64,000 bases of DNA from Myxococcaceae bacterium (GTDB taxonomy: Bacteria > Myxococcota > Myxococcia > Myxococcales > Myxococcaceae): contig JAEUJQ010000001.1 of NCBI GenBank assembly GCA_016793095.1, positions 62,001 through 126,000 on the forward strand. Reading direction: 5' to 3'. The translations under genes and the position numbers were made by a program. Positions 24,877 to 32,936 of the stretch are shown piece after piece. The number at the start of each line of letters is the position of its first letter. Within the stretch, counting starts at the first letter, position 1. The notes beneath the pieces are model-generated. The model made no database searches. It had not been told where the DNA came from and saw nothing but the letters and a program-made list of their open reading frames with translations.

Positions 24877-27797
24877 GTGAACACCACGTCGAGATCGACC
24901 AGCAGGTCGAGGCGCGGCGGCGTGTAGCGCCGGCCGTGAATGTGCTCGAGGAAGCGGCGGTAGCGCTCGTCGTCCCGCGCCTGCAGCTTCGCGATCTTCT
25001 CCTCGAGGGCCTGCAGCTCACGCCCGGCCACCTGCAGCCCGTGCTCGGCCGCCGTGCGCGCCTCGGAGCCGATGGCCCCGTCGCGCCGCTTCGTCGCGGA
25101 GTCGATCTTCTGCTCGACCTCGGCCCGTTGCCGCCGCAAGACGAGGAGCCGATCGTCGAGGAACCGCTGGGCCTGCAGCGACGCGGCCTCGAAGCGCCGG
25201 TGCTCGGCGTCGTCCACGTCGGTCTGGAGCAGGAAGAGCGTCTGCTCCTGCGCGTCGGCCATGATCGCGTCGTCGATCGCGCGCGCCGCCTTCACGTCGG
25301 CCATGGCCTCGTCGAGCAGCCCGCGCGCCGCCGGCTGATCGAGCACCTGCGCGTCGGGGCTGACGACGATCGGCACGATCAGCTCGACGCGCTCGAAGCC
25401 GTCGAACACCGCGCGCACCAGCCGCAGCCGGCCCGTGCCTGCGGGGATCCCCCACTCTGGCCGACGAGCGAGCGAGATCGCACCACCACCGCTGAAGCGC
25501 CTCGCGTCCTCCACCGCCGCGCGCACGAGCGGGTGCCCGAGGTGAAGCGACTGGTGCTCCGCAGCGACCCCCAGGGCGACCGTGACGCCTTCGCGCAGCG
25601 CTGGCAGCAACGGCGAGGCGGCGATGACGAGCAGCGTCGCTCCGTCGCGGGTCTGCTCCTCGAAGCCGATCCCGTGTGCCGCCAGCCACTCGCGCACCAC
25701 CTGCCCCAGCTCGTGATCGAGCGCGGCGAGGGACGACGAGACGGCGTCGCGGTGCAGCCGGAAGACCCGCTGGACCTCGTCGTCGAAGCGCTGCTCGATG
25801 ATCCCGATGGTGCGGGCGCGGGTCTCCTCGTAGCGGCGCCGATCCTCGGCGACCTTCTCCCGCAGCGCGCGCAGCTCGGCGTGCACCTCCTCGATCGTCC
25901 GGGCCCGCTCGTAGATGCGCGCGAGCTCGGCCTCGACCTCAGCGCCGAGCGCGCTCGCGAGCACCTCACCGTCGGCGCCCTGCGGCCGGTGGAGGACCTG
26001 GTCCGACGCGCTCAGCACCGTGCCGAACAGCTCGAGCTTCTGCGCGAGGATCTCGAAGGTCAGCGCCTGCGCCTCGTTGTCCTTGGCGATGAAGTTGATG
26101 ACCGTGACGTCGTGCTGCTGGCCGTAGCGGTGGCAGCGGCCGATGCGCTGCTCGATGCGCTGCGGGTTCCAGGGCAGATCCCAGTTCACCACTGCGTTGC
26201 AGAACTGCAGGTTGAGGCCTTTGGCGCCGGCCTCGGTCGAGATGAAGACGCGGGTGCGCGTCTTGAACTCGTGCACGAGCGCGAGCCGCAGCGCGATGTC
26301 CTTGCTCGGCGGTTGAGCGTCAGCCGGCACCTCGGCGCGCCACCGCTCGAGCGCCTGGTGGGCGCGGGGCCCGTCATTGGTGCCCCGGAAGAGCGTGATC
26401 TCACCCGGGCGCACGAGGCCGCTCTCGACGAGCGCGTCGCGCAGGTACTCCTGGGTGACGAGCGACTCGGTGAAGATCACCAGCTTGTCCGAGCCCTGCC
26501 CGGCCTTCGCGCGCGTCGCGACGAAGTCGATGGCGGTGAGCAGCGCCCGGAACCGCCCGTCGTCGCGCACCAGCGCGTTCGCGCGCTGAATGAACGTCTC
26601 GACCCGCGCGAGCTCCATCGACACGTTCACCGGCTCCGCGCTCGCCGGCGCGTCGTCATCGGCTGGCACGACCAGCTCGTCGTCGTCGAGATCAGCCACC
26701 ATCGCGTCGAGGGCGCGATCGTCTGGAGCCTCGCCTCGCGCGATCTTCCTGAGCCGCGCGGCGACATGCTCGAGCGAGGACGCCAGGGCCCGGGTGGACG
26801 ACGCCATGCGGCGGTGAAAGCCGAGCAGCAGCAGCTTGCGGTGGCGCCCCTGAAAGGCGCGGATCCCGGGCTCGAGCAGGTACTTCGTCACGTCGTCGTA
26901 GAGGGCGCGCTCCGAGACGCTCATCGAGTACTCGAAGAGCCGCGCCTGGCGCCCGACGAAGGGCTTCTCGAGGAACGCCTGGGCCTGGCGCCGCAGGGTG
27001 CGCTGGAGCACGTGCTCGAGGCGGCTGCGCAGCTCCTGCTCCTGCCCGCGGGCGAGCTGGCGATCGTCGTCGCCGCAGAAGACCTGCCGGAACGTGGGCA
27101 GGTCGCCGAGCAGCGTGCCGAGCGGATCGACGTACTGCACGAGGCCCCACAGCTCGGCGAGGTTGTTCTGGATCGGCGTGGCGGTGAGCAGCAGCACCGG
27201 CGTCTGGCTCGCCTGCAGCACCTCGCGCACCCTGCCCGCCGTGCGCGCCGCCGGGGCCTCGTCGTCGTAGTCTCCCGACGGCCGGAACCGCTTGTAGATG
27301 CCCGCGAAGACCTCGTGCGCCTCGTCGATCACGCAGAGATCGAACGGCTCGCTCGACAGCAGCGCGTCGCGCCCCTTCTCGGATCCTGCCGCCTCGCGGT
27401 TCACGAGGAACACCCCGGGGCCGTCGAACCCGCCCGGCTTCGGCTGCCCTTCCCGCGCCTCGAGATCGAACAGCGTCATCAGCTCGTCCCGCCACTGGCC
27501 GACGAGGGACTTGGGGGCGATCAGCAGCACGCGCCGGGCGCCCTCGGCGAGCAGCTGGGTGATCACGAGCCCGGCCTCGATCGTCTTCCCGAGGCCCACC
27601 TCGTCCGCGAGGATGCAGCCCCCTTCCCTCACCCGGGCGAGCGCGAAGACGACGGCGTCGATCTGGTGCGGGTTGGGATCGATGCGGGCAGCGCGCTGTG
27701 GGGCGATCGCGCGGCGGTGCTCGTCGCTTCGGCGCAGGCGGACCAGCTCCTCGGCGTGCAGGCGGCGCTGGAGCGGGTGGGAAGAGCCTTTCGGCAT
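24873..27797 (-). CDS. SNF2-family (RapA-like) helicase, first gene of the helicase-SbcD-YhaN operon
   Basis: A 974-aa SF2/SNF2 ATPase. Motifs in order: the Q-region HQIDAV (about residue 44), Walker A DEVGLGKTIEAG (about 65), DEAH (VIDEAHEVF at about 158), LLLTATPIQNN (about 205), and in the second lobe STEAGAKGLNLQ and QRIGRCHRYGQ (about 550). A 300-residue C-terminal helical region ends in a coiled coil (VEQKIDSATKRRD, LEEKIAKLQARDDER). It would translocate on double-stranded DNA without classical unwinding. It leads an operon with overlapping or 3-nt-spaced nuclease and coiled-coil ATPase genes, so it may open or remodel DNA or remove bound protein for them. RapA-type RNA polymerase recycling is a less likely alternative given this context. 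Confidence 0.88.
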   Translation of the reverse strand: MPKGSSHPLQRRLHAEELVRLRRSDEHRRAIAPQRAARIDPNPHQIDAVVFALARVREGGCILADEVGLGKTIEAGLVITQLLAEGARRVLLIAPKSLVGQWRDELMTLFDLEAREGQPKPGGFDGPGVFLVNREAAGSEKGRDALLSSEPFDLCVIDEAHEVFAGIYKRFRPSGDYDDEAPAARTAGRVREVLQASQTPVLLLTATPIQNNLAELWGLVQYVDPLGTLLGDLPTFRQVFCGDDDRQLARGQEQELRSRLEHVLQRTLRRQAQAFLEKPFVGRQARLFEYSMSVSERALYDDVTKYLLEPGIRAFQGRHRKLLLLGFHRRMASSTRALASSLEHVAARLRKIARGEAPDDRALDAMVADLDDDELVVPADDDAPASAEPVNVSMELARVETFIQRANALVRDDGRFRALLTAIDFVATRAKAGQGSDKLVIFTESLVTQEYLRDALVESGLVRPGEITLFRGTNDGPRAHQALERWRAEVPADAQPPSKDIALRLALVHEFKTRTRVFISTEAGAKGLNLQFCNAVVNWDLPWNPQRIEQRIGRCHRYGQQHDVTVINFIAKDNEAQALTFEILAQKLELFGTVLSASDQVLHRPQGADGEVLASALGAEVEAELARIYERARTIEEVHAELRALREKVAEDRRRYEETRARTIGIIEQRFDDEVQRVFRLHRDAVSSSLAALDHELGQVVREWLAAHGIGFEEQTRDGATLLVIAASPLLPALREGVTVALGVAAEHQSLHLGHPLVRAAVEDARRFSGGGAISLARRPEWGIPAGTGRLRLVRAVFDGFERVELIVPIVVSPDAQVLDQPAARGLLDEAMADVKAARAIDDAIMADAQEQTLFLLQTDVDDAEHRRFEAASLQAQRFLDDRLLVLRRQRAEVEQKIDSATKRRDGAIGSEARTAAEHGLQVAGRELQALEEKIAKLQARDDERYRRFLEHIHGRRYTPPRLDLLVDLDVVFT

Positions 27798-27857
27798 CGC
27801 GCGCGCAAGCTACCATCGTGAGGTCAACGCAGCGGCCGAGAATGGACACCTGAGGCC

Positions 27858-28487
27858 ATGCCCTTCGAGCTCTGGAGCCGGGACCTCTTCGATCGTGAGA
27901 GCGCGCCCTTCCGCGAGGCGACGTTCGCGCGCTTCGCTGACGGCCTCACCGCCCTGTGGCGCAAGGTCCTCGACGAGGTGATCCAGGACGACGGGCGGCC
28001 GACCTTCACGGACTTCTCGCTCGAGGGCGAGGGCCGCGTGGTGTGGATTCCCCGCGATCCGTTCGAGAACCCGGTGCTGGCCGAGCTGCGCCGCCGCGCG
28101 CGCGTGGAGGCGGACTTCGTCGAGCGCCTCGTCACCGAGCACCAATCTCGCTTCGGCCACGGCCCGGTCGCGCTCGACACGCTGGCGCTGGCCCTCACTC
28201 CGCTGCCCTCGACGCTCCACAGGGCGGTGGTGGTGATCGGCCGGCAGCGAGGGCTCGCGCCGCGGCTGACGCTGGGGACGACGGGCGGTTGGCAGGGACC
28301 GGGGCTGACGATCACCGCGACCTGGAGCCGCGCGGGCGTCGCCGGGTGGCGGCTCGAGCTGAGCGCGCTCGACGGCCCGGCCGTGCTCACGCTCGAGGAG
28401 GGTGGAGTCCGGCTCGAGGCCCCGCCGGGCGGCGCGGGGGAGGTGCTGAGGGACGCGCTGCTCGAGGCGGGTGTGCTGGCCTCCTGA
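27858..28487 (+). CDS. Conserved-looking protein of unknown function
   Basis: A 209-aa soluble protein, divergent from the helicase operon with 60 bp between starts. It has no signal peptide or membrane segment. The N-terminal half is charged and helical (RDLFDRESAPFREATFARFADGL) and the C-terminal half is beta-rich (RLTLGTTGGW, LTITATWSRAGVAGWRLEL). I do not recognise the family. The frame has a strong GC third-position bias, and its stop comes 6 nt before the stop of the convergent lipoprotein gene, which supports a real gene. It could be functionally linked to the divergent helicase operon, but nothing in the sequence proves this. Confidence 0.65.
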   Translation: MPFELWSRDLFDRESAPFREATFARFADGLTALWRKVLDEVIQDDGRPTFTDFSLEGEGRVVWIPRDPFENPVLAELRRRARVEADFVERLVTEHQSRFGHGPVALDTLALALTPLPSTLHRAVVVIGRQRGLAPRLTLGTTGGWQGPGLTITATWSRAGVAGWRLELSALDGPAVLTLEEGGVRLEAPPGGAGEVLRDALLEAGVLAS

Positions 28488-28493
28488 AGCGCC

Positions 28494-31400
28494 TCACTGC
28501 CTCTGCAGCCGTCCCGACGCCGGCGCCGGCACCGCGATGCACACGCGCATCGCCTCGACGTGCCCGTTCGGCTTCTCCACGAGGATGTACTCGCACTGGG
28601 TGCCGGTCGCGCAGTCGCTGTCGTTGCAGCACTTGTCCACGCAGACGTTCCGGTTCCGCTCGCAGAACTGCGACAGGCAGTCGGCGTTCGACGAGCAGGC
28701 CTGGCCCGCGACCCGGGTGCCCATGGTGGTGCGGGGGACGCAGAGCGGGAAGCCGGTGTCGGCCGGCTCTCCGGTGCCGCCGAGCGTGCCCACCTGCGTC
28801 GCCGGCCCCAGCAACGTGCAGTAGGTCCCCATCGTGCAGTCGGCGTTCTTGCAGCACGGCTCGCCGCACACGCCGTTGAAGCACGAGAGCGCGCCCCACT
28901 TGCAGTCGGCGCCCGTACACGCCTGCCCCTGTGTCTTCGTGCCCGCGATGCGCGAGGTGAGCAGGCACTGGCCGTAGTAGAGCGCCGGCGTCGAGCCGTT
29001 CGACACCACGCAGGTCGTGTTCGCCGAGCAGTAGTTGCGATCGTTCCCGCACAGATCACCGCAGGCACGAATGCCCATGCCGTAGTTGAGGCACGAGCCG
29101 CTCTTGCACTGGTTGTCGTTGCTGCACGCCGCGCCGGCGCCCGCGGTCGCGGTGATGCCCGAGGCCGTGCAGAGATGATCGTTGTAGCCGATGGTGAGCC
29201 GCGAGGCGCACGACTGACCGCTGGGGCACCCGTCGCCGACGCCCGCGCCGGGCTGGCTGAAGTTGCAGAACGAGCCGCAGGTGCGCGCGCCGGTCGTGGA
29301 GTCGATCGCGCACAGGAACCGATCCCTGCAGACGTCGTTGGCGGCCCAGCCGCAGTTCTGGCCGACGCCGCAGTTCTGCACGGTGGCGGCGTTGCAGTCG
29401 TTGTCCTTGCCGTCGCAGAGCTCAGGCGCGCCCGGGTAGACGGTGTTGTCGTTGTCGGCGCAGTCGCCGGTGCACTGGCTGTAGCCGTCGCCGTCGTTGT
29501 CGGCGGTGGAGCACCCGCAGGTCTCGTCCGTGCGACCATTGCAGTTGTCATCGACGCCGTTGGCGGGCGGGCAGCCGGGCACCAGAGCCGTCGCGCAGAC
29601 GCCGCAGTCGTACGTCTTGCCCGGGTGCACGAAGGCGTTGCCGTCGTTGCAGTCCACCCGGCCCGACTGGAGGCCCGGCCCGCAGGCGCCCCAGGTGCCC
29701 GTGCACGCGGCGCTCCGGCAGCCGGGGTGGGTGCCGCAGGTGGTGTAGCAGTCGTTGTCGGCGTCGAAGCCCTCGTCGATGAGCGTGTCGCAGTCGTTGT
29801 CGCGGCCGTCGCAGATCTCCGTCGCGCCCGGGCGGATGGTGGCGTCGTTGTCGTTGCAGTCGCCACCGCAGACGGTGACCCCATCGAAGTCCGCGTCGAC
29901 CCCGCCGCCGCCGCTGCAGCCACAGACGTTCGCGGTGCCGCCGCCGCCGCAGGTCTGAGGGGAAGTACAGGCGCCGCAGCTCAGAGTGCCGCCGCAGCCG
30001 TCCGAGATGGTGCCGCAGTTCTTCCCCTGCGCGACGCACGTCGTGGGCGTGCAGCCGCAGACGTTCGCGGTGCCCGCGCCGCCGCACGTCTGGGGCGCCG
30101 TGCAGGAACCGCAGCTCAACGTCCCGCCGCAGCCGTCGGGAATGGAGCCGCAGTTCTTCCCCTGCGCCGCGCAGGTCGTCGGTGTGCACCCGCACACGTT
30201 CGCGGTCCCTCCGCCGCCGCACGTCTGGGGCGCGGTGCAGGCGCCACAGCTCAACGTGCCTCCGCACCCGTCAGCGATCGAGCCACAGTTCTTCCCCTGC
30301 GCCGCGCACGTCGTCGGCGTGCAGCCGCACACGTTCGCCGTGCCGGAGCCGCCGCACGTCTGGGGCGCGGCGCAGGCGCCACAGCTCAGCGTGCCTCCGC
30401 AGCCGTCGGCGATGGAGCCGCAGTTCTTCCCCTGCGCCGCGCACGTCGTCGGCGTGCAGCCACACCCGTTCGCCGTGCCGGATCCGCCGCACGTCTGGGG
30501 CGCGCTGCACACGCCGCACATCAGGGTGCCGCCGCAGCCGTCGGAGATGGAGCCGCAGTTCTTCCCCTGCGCCGCGCACGTCGTCGGGGTGCAGCCGCAC
30601 ACGTTCGCCGTGCCCGAGCCGCCGCACGTCTGAGGGGCGGTACAGGCGCCGCAGCTCAACGTGCCGCCGCAGCCGTCGGCAATGGAGCCGCAGTTCTTCC
30701 CCTGCGCCGCGCACGTCGTCGGCGTGCACCCGCACACGTTGGCGGTGCCCGCGCCGCCGCAGGTCTGGGGTGCGGTGCAGGTGCCGCAGCTCAACGTCCC
30801 GCCGCAGCCGTTGGGAATGGGGCCGCAGTTCTTCCCCTGCGCCGCGCACGTCGTCGGGGTGCACCCGCACACGTTCGCCGTCCCTGCGCCGCCGCAGGTC
30901 TGGGGCGCGCTGCACGTCCCGCACGACAGCGTCGCGCCGCAGCCGTCAGAGATGGTGCCGCAGTTCTTCCCCTGCGCCACGCACGTCGTCGGCACGCAGG
31001 GCACGAGGCCGCAGACGTTCGCCGCGCCGCCGCCACCGCAGACCTCAGGCATCACGCAGACACCGCAGGTCAACGTGCCGCCGCAGCCATCGGGGATGGT
31101 GCCGCAGTTCTTCCCCTGCGCCGCGCACGTCGTCGGCGTGCAGCCACACACGTTCGCCGTGCCCGAGCCTCCGCAGGTCTGCGGCGCCGAGCAGGTTCCG
31201 CAGCTCAGCGTGCCCCCGCACCCGTCGGGAATGGAGCCGCAGTTCTTCCCCTGCGCAGCGCACGTCGTTGGCGTGCAGCCACACACGTTCGCCGTGCCGG
31301 AGCCTCCACACGTCTGAGGCGAGGTACAGACGCCGCACGACAGCGTCCCGCCACAACCGTCGGGAATGGAGCCGCAGTTCTTCCCCTGCGCCGCGCACGT

Positions 31401-32936
31401 CGTCGGCGTGCAGCCACACACGTTCGCCGTGCCCGCGCCTCCGCAGGTCTGCGGTGACGTGCAGGATCCACAGCTCAGCGTGCCGCCACAGCCGTTGGGA
31501 ATGGTGCCGCAGTTCTTCCCCTGCGCCGCGCACGTCGTGGGCGTGCACCCGCACACGTTCGCCGTCCCCGTACCGCCGCACGTCTGGGGCGCGCTGCAGA
31601 CGCCGCACATCAGCGTGCCGCCGCAGCCATCGGGGATGGCGCCGCAGTTCTTCCCCTGCGCCGCGCACGTCGTCGGCGTGCACCCGCACACGTTCGCCGT
31701 GCCCGCGCCGCCACACGTCTGGGGCCCGACGCAGACGCCGCACATCAACGCGCCACCGCAGCCGTCGGGAATGGCGCCGCAGTTCTTCCCCTGCGCCGCG
31801 CACGTCGTGGGCGTGCACCCGCACACGTTCGCCGTGCCTGCGCCACCACACGTCTGAGGTGCCATGCAGACGCCGCAGCTCAGGGTGCCGCCGCAGCCAT
31901 CGGGGATCGAGCCGCAGTTCTTCCCCTGCGCCGCGCAGGTCGTCGGCGTGCACCCGCACACGTTCGCCGCGCCAGCCCCTGCGCAGGTCTGCGGCGCCGA
32001 GCAGATGCCGCAGTTCAACGTGCCGCCGCACGCGTCTGGAATGGAGCCGCAGTTCTTCCCCTGCGTCGCGCACGTCGTCGGCGTGCACCCGCAGACGTTG
32101 GCCGTGCCCGCGCCTCCACACGTCTGAGGGGCGGTGCAGTTCCCGCAGCTCAGCGTGCCGCCACAGCCGTCGGAGATGGTGCCGCAGTTCTTCCCCTGTG
32201 CCGCGCAGGTCGTCGGCGTGCAGCCACACACGTTCGCGACGCCCGCGCCGCCGCACGTCTGGGGCGCCGTGCAGGTACCGCAGCTCAGCATGCCGCCGCA
32301 GCCGTCATCGACGGACCCGCAGTTCTTCCCGAGCGCCGCGCAGGACACGGGCGGCAGCGGCGTGCAGGTGCCGGGCGTTCCATTCACGCAGGCCGGCGCC
32401 GTCGTCTGGCACGCGCCGGTGCCGCAGGTGATCACCGCCGCCTCGAAGTCCTCGTCGAAAAGACCGTCGCAGTCGTCGTCGCGGCCGTTGCAGAGCTCGG
32501 TCTGCGAGTTCACGACGCCGGTGCAGGAGCCGAAGGAGCCAGCCGCGCAGGTCTGCGTGCCCAGGCGGCACTCGCCGAACTTCGAGGTGCCGCAGCTGCG
32601 GGGCTCGCCGTCGAAGCAGGCAGGAGGCGGACCGCCGGCGTCGGGCTCCTCCCCGGCGTCCACGGCCATCGGCTGAATGCACTGGCCGCTCGAGGGCAGG
32701 CACACGTAACCGCCGTCCACGTCGCAGTCGGCGTTGGTCGCGCACAGGACCTGGGCGTCGGGGAGCTCCGGGTCGGTGCACACGCCCATCACGCAGCGGC
32801 GCGGCGCCTCGCAGTCCGGGTCCGTGGTGCACTCGGGGCCGGGCGGGGGATCCATCTTCGCGGGCGCCACGCACTGGCACGCCGAGTGGAGCGCGAGCGC
32901 GATCAGCGCGAACCGGAACGTCGGGCGGATCGTCAT
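28494..32936 (-). CDS. Giant Cys-repeat lipoprotein with MopE-type metal-binding motifs
   Basis: A 1480-aa lipoprotein (signal and lipobox region FALIALALHSAC). An early segment has a MopE-like NGRDDDCDGLFDED. Eighteen tandem Cys-rich repeats of 45 residues follow (about residues 195-1007). Each has the pattern TPTTCAAQGKNCG, DGCGGTLSCG, CTAPQTCGG and NVCGC, with eight Cys per unit. Then come several putative metal-binding motifs (DCNDNDATIRPGATEICDG, DNDCDTLIDE, GDCADNDNTVYPGAPELCDG), and a C-terminal Cys-rich region. MopE of Methylococcus binds copper through a related motif, so metal binding at the surface is plausible but unproven. The start at 32936 overlaps the stop of the preceding lipoprotein gene (ATGA), so the two are probably co-expressed. 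Confidence 0.88.
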   Translation of the reverse strand: MTIRPTFRFALIALALHSACQCVAPAKMDPPPGPECTTDPDCEAPRRCVMGVCTDPELPDAQVLCATNADCDVDGGYVCLPSSGQCIQPMAVDAGEEPDAGGPPPACFDGEPRSCGTSKFGECRLGTQTCAAGSFGSCTGVVNSQTELCNGRDDDCDGLFDEDFEAAVITCGTGACQTTAPACVNGTPGTCTPLPPVSCAALGKNCGSVDDGCGGMLSCGTCTAPQTCGGAGVANVCGCTPTTCAAQGKNCGTISDGCGGTLSCGNCTAPQTCGGAGTANVCGCTPTTCATQGKNCGSIPDACGGTLNCGICSAPQTCAGAGAANVCGCTPTTCAAQGKNCGSIPDGCGGTLSCGVCMAPQTCGGAGTANVCGCTPTTCAAQGKNCGAIPDGCGGALMCGVCVGPQTCGGAGTANVCGCTPTTCAAQGKNCGAIPDGCGGTLMCGVCSAPQTCGGTGTANVCGCTPTTCAAQGKNCGTIPNGCGGTLSCGSCTSPQTCGGAGTANVCGCTPTTCAAQGKNCGSIPDGCGGTLSCGVCTSPQTCGGSGTANVCGCTPTTCAAQGKNCGSIPDGCGGTLSCGTCSAPQTCGGSGTANVCGCTPTTCAAQGKNCGTIPDGCGGTLTCGVCVMPEVCGGGGAANVCGLVPCVPTTCVAQGKNCGTISDGCGATLSCGTCSAPQTCGGAGTANVCGCTPTTCAAQGKNCGPIPNGCGGTLSCGTCTAPQTCGGAGTANVCGCTPTTCAAQGKNCGSIADGCGGTLSCGACTAPQTCGGSGTANVCGCTPTTCAAQGKNCGSISDGCGGTLMCGVCSAPQTCGGSGTANGCGCTPTTCAAQGKNCGSIADGCGGTLSCGACAAPQTCGGSGTANVCGCTPTTCAAQGKNCGSIADGCGGTLSCGACTAPQTCGGGGTANVCGCTPTTCAAQGKNCGSIPDGCGGTLSCGSCTAPQTCGGAGTANVCGCTPTTCVAQGKNCGTISDGCGGTLSCGACTSPQTCGGGGTANVCGCSGGGGVDADFDGVTVCGGDCNDNDATIRPGATEICDGRDNDCDTLIDEGFDADNDCYTTCGTHPGCRSAACTGTWGACGPGLQSGRVDCNDGNAFVHPGKTYDCGVCATALVPGCPPANGVDDNCNGRTDETCGCSTADNDGDGYSQCTGDCADNDNTVYPGAPELCDGKDNDCNAATVQNCGVGQNCGWAANDVCRDRFLCAIDSTTGARTCGSFCNFSQPGAGVGDGCPSGQSCASRLTIGYNDHLCTASGITATAGAGAACSNDNQCKSGSCLNYGMGIRACGDLCGNDRNYCSANTTCVVSNGSTPALYYGQCLLTSRIAGTKTQGQACTGADCKWGALSCFNGVCGEPCCKNADCTMGTYCTLLGPATQVGTLGGTGEPADTGFPLCVPRTTMGTRVAGQACSSNADCLSQFCERNRNVCVDKCCNDSDCATGTQCEYILVEKPNGHVEAMRVCIAVPAPASGRLQRQ
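29916..32354 (-). repeat. Eighteen 135-bp tandem coding repeats
   Basis: Eighteen units of 135 bp run head to tail (one is 144 bp, at about 31.0 kb) and encode the 45-residue Cys-rich repeat. A nearly invariant core encodes AAQGKNCG and recurs every 135 bp from 30016 upward. Divergence is concentrated in a few codons of each unit. This suggests expansion by unequal recombination with purifying selection on the Cys, Gly and Asn positions. Confidence 0.95.

Noticed and set aside
29916-32354. CRISPR array
   Set aside because: Units are 135 bp, contiguous and coding, without unique spacers; no cas genes nearby.
30182-32431. Plus-strand repeat protein opposite the Cys-repeat gene
   Set aside because: It only mirrors the period of the minus-strand repeat. 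Composition is Arg/Ser-rich, with no signal or start site.
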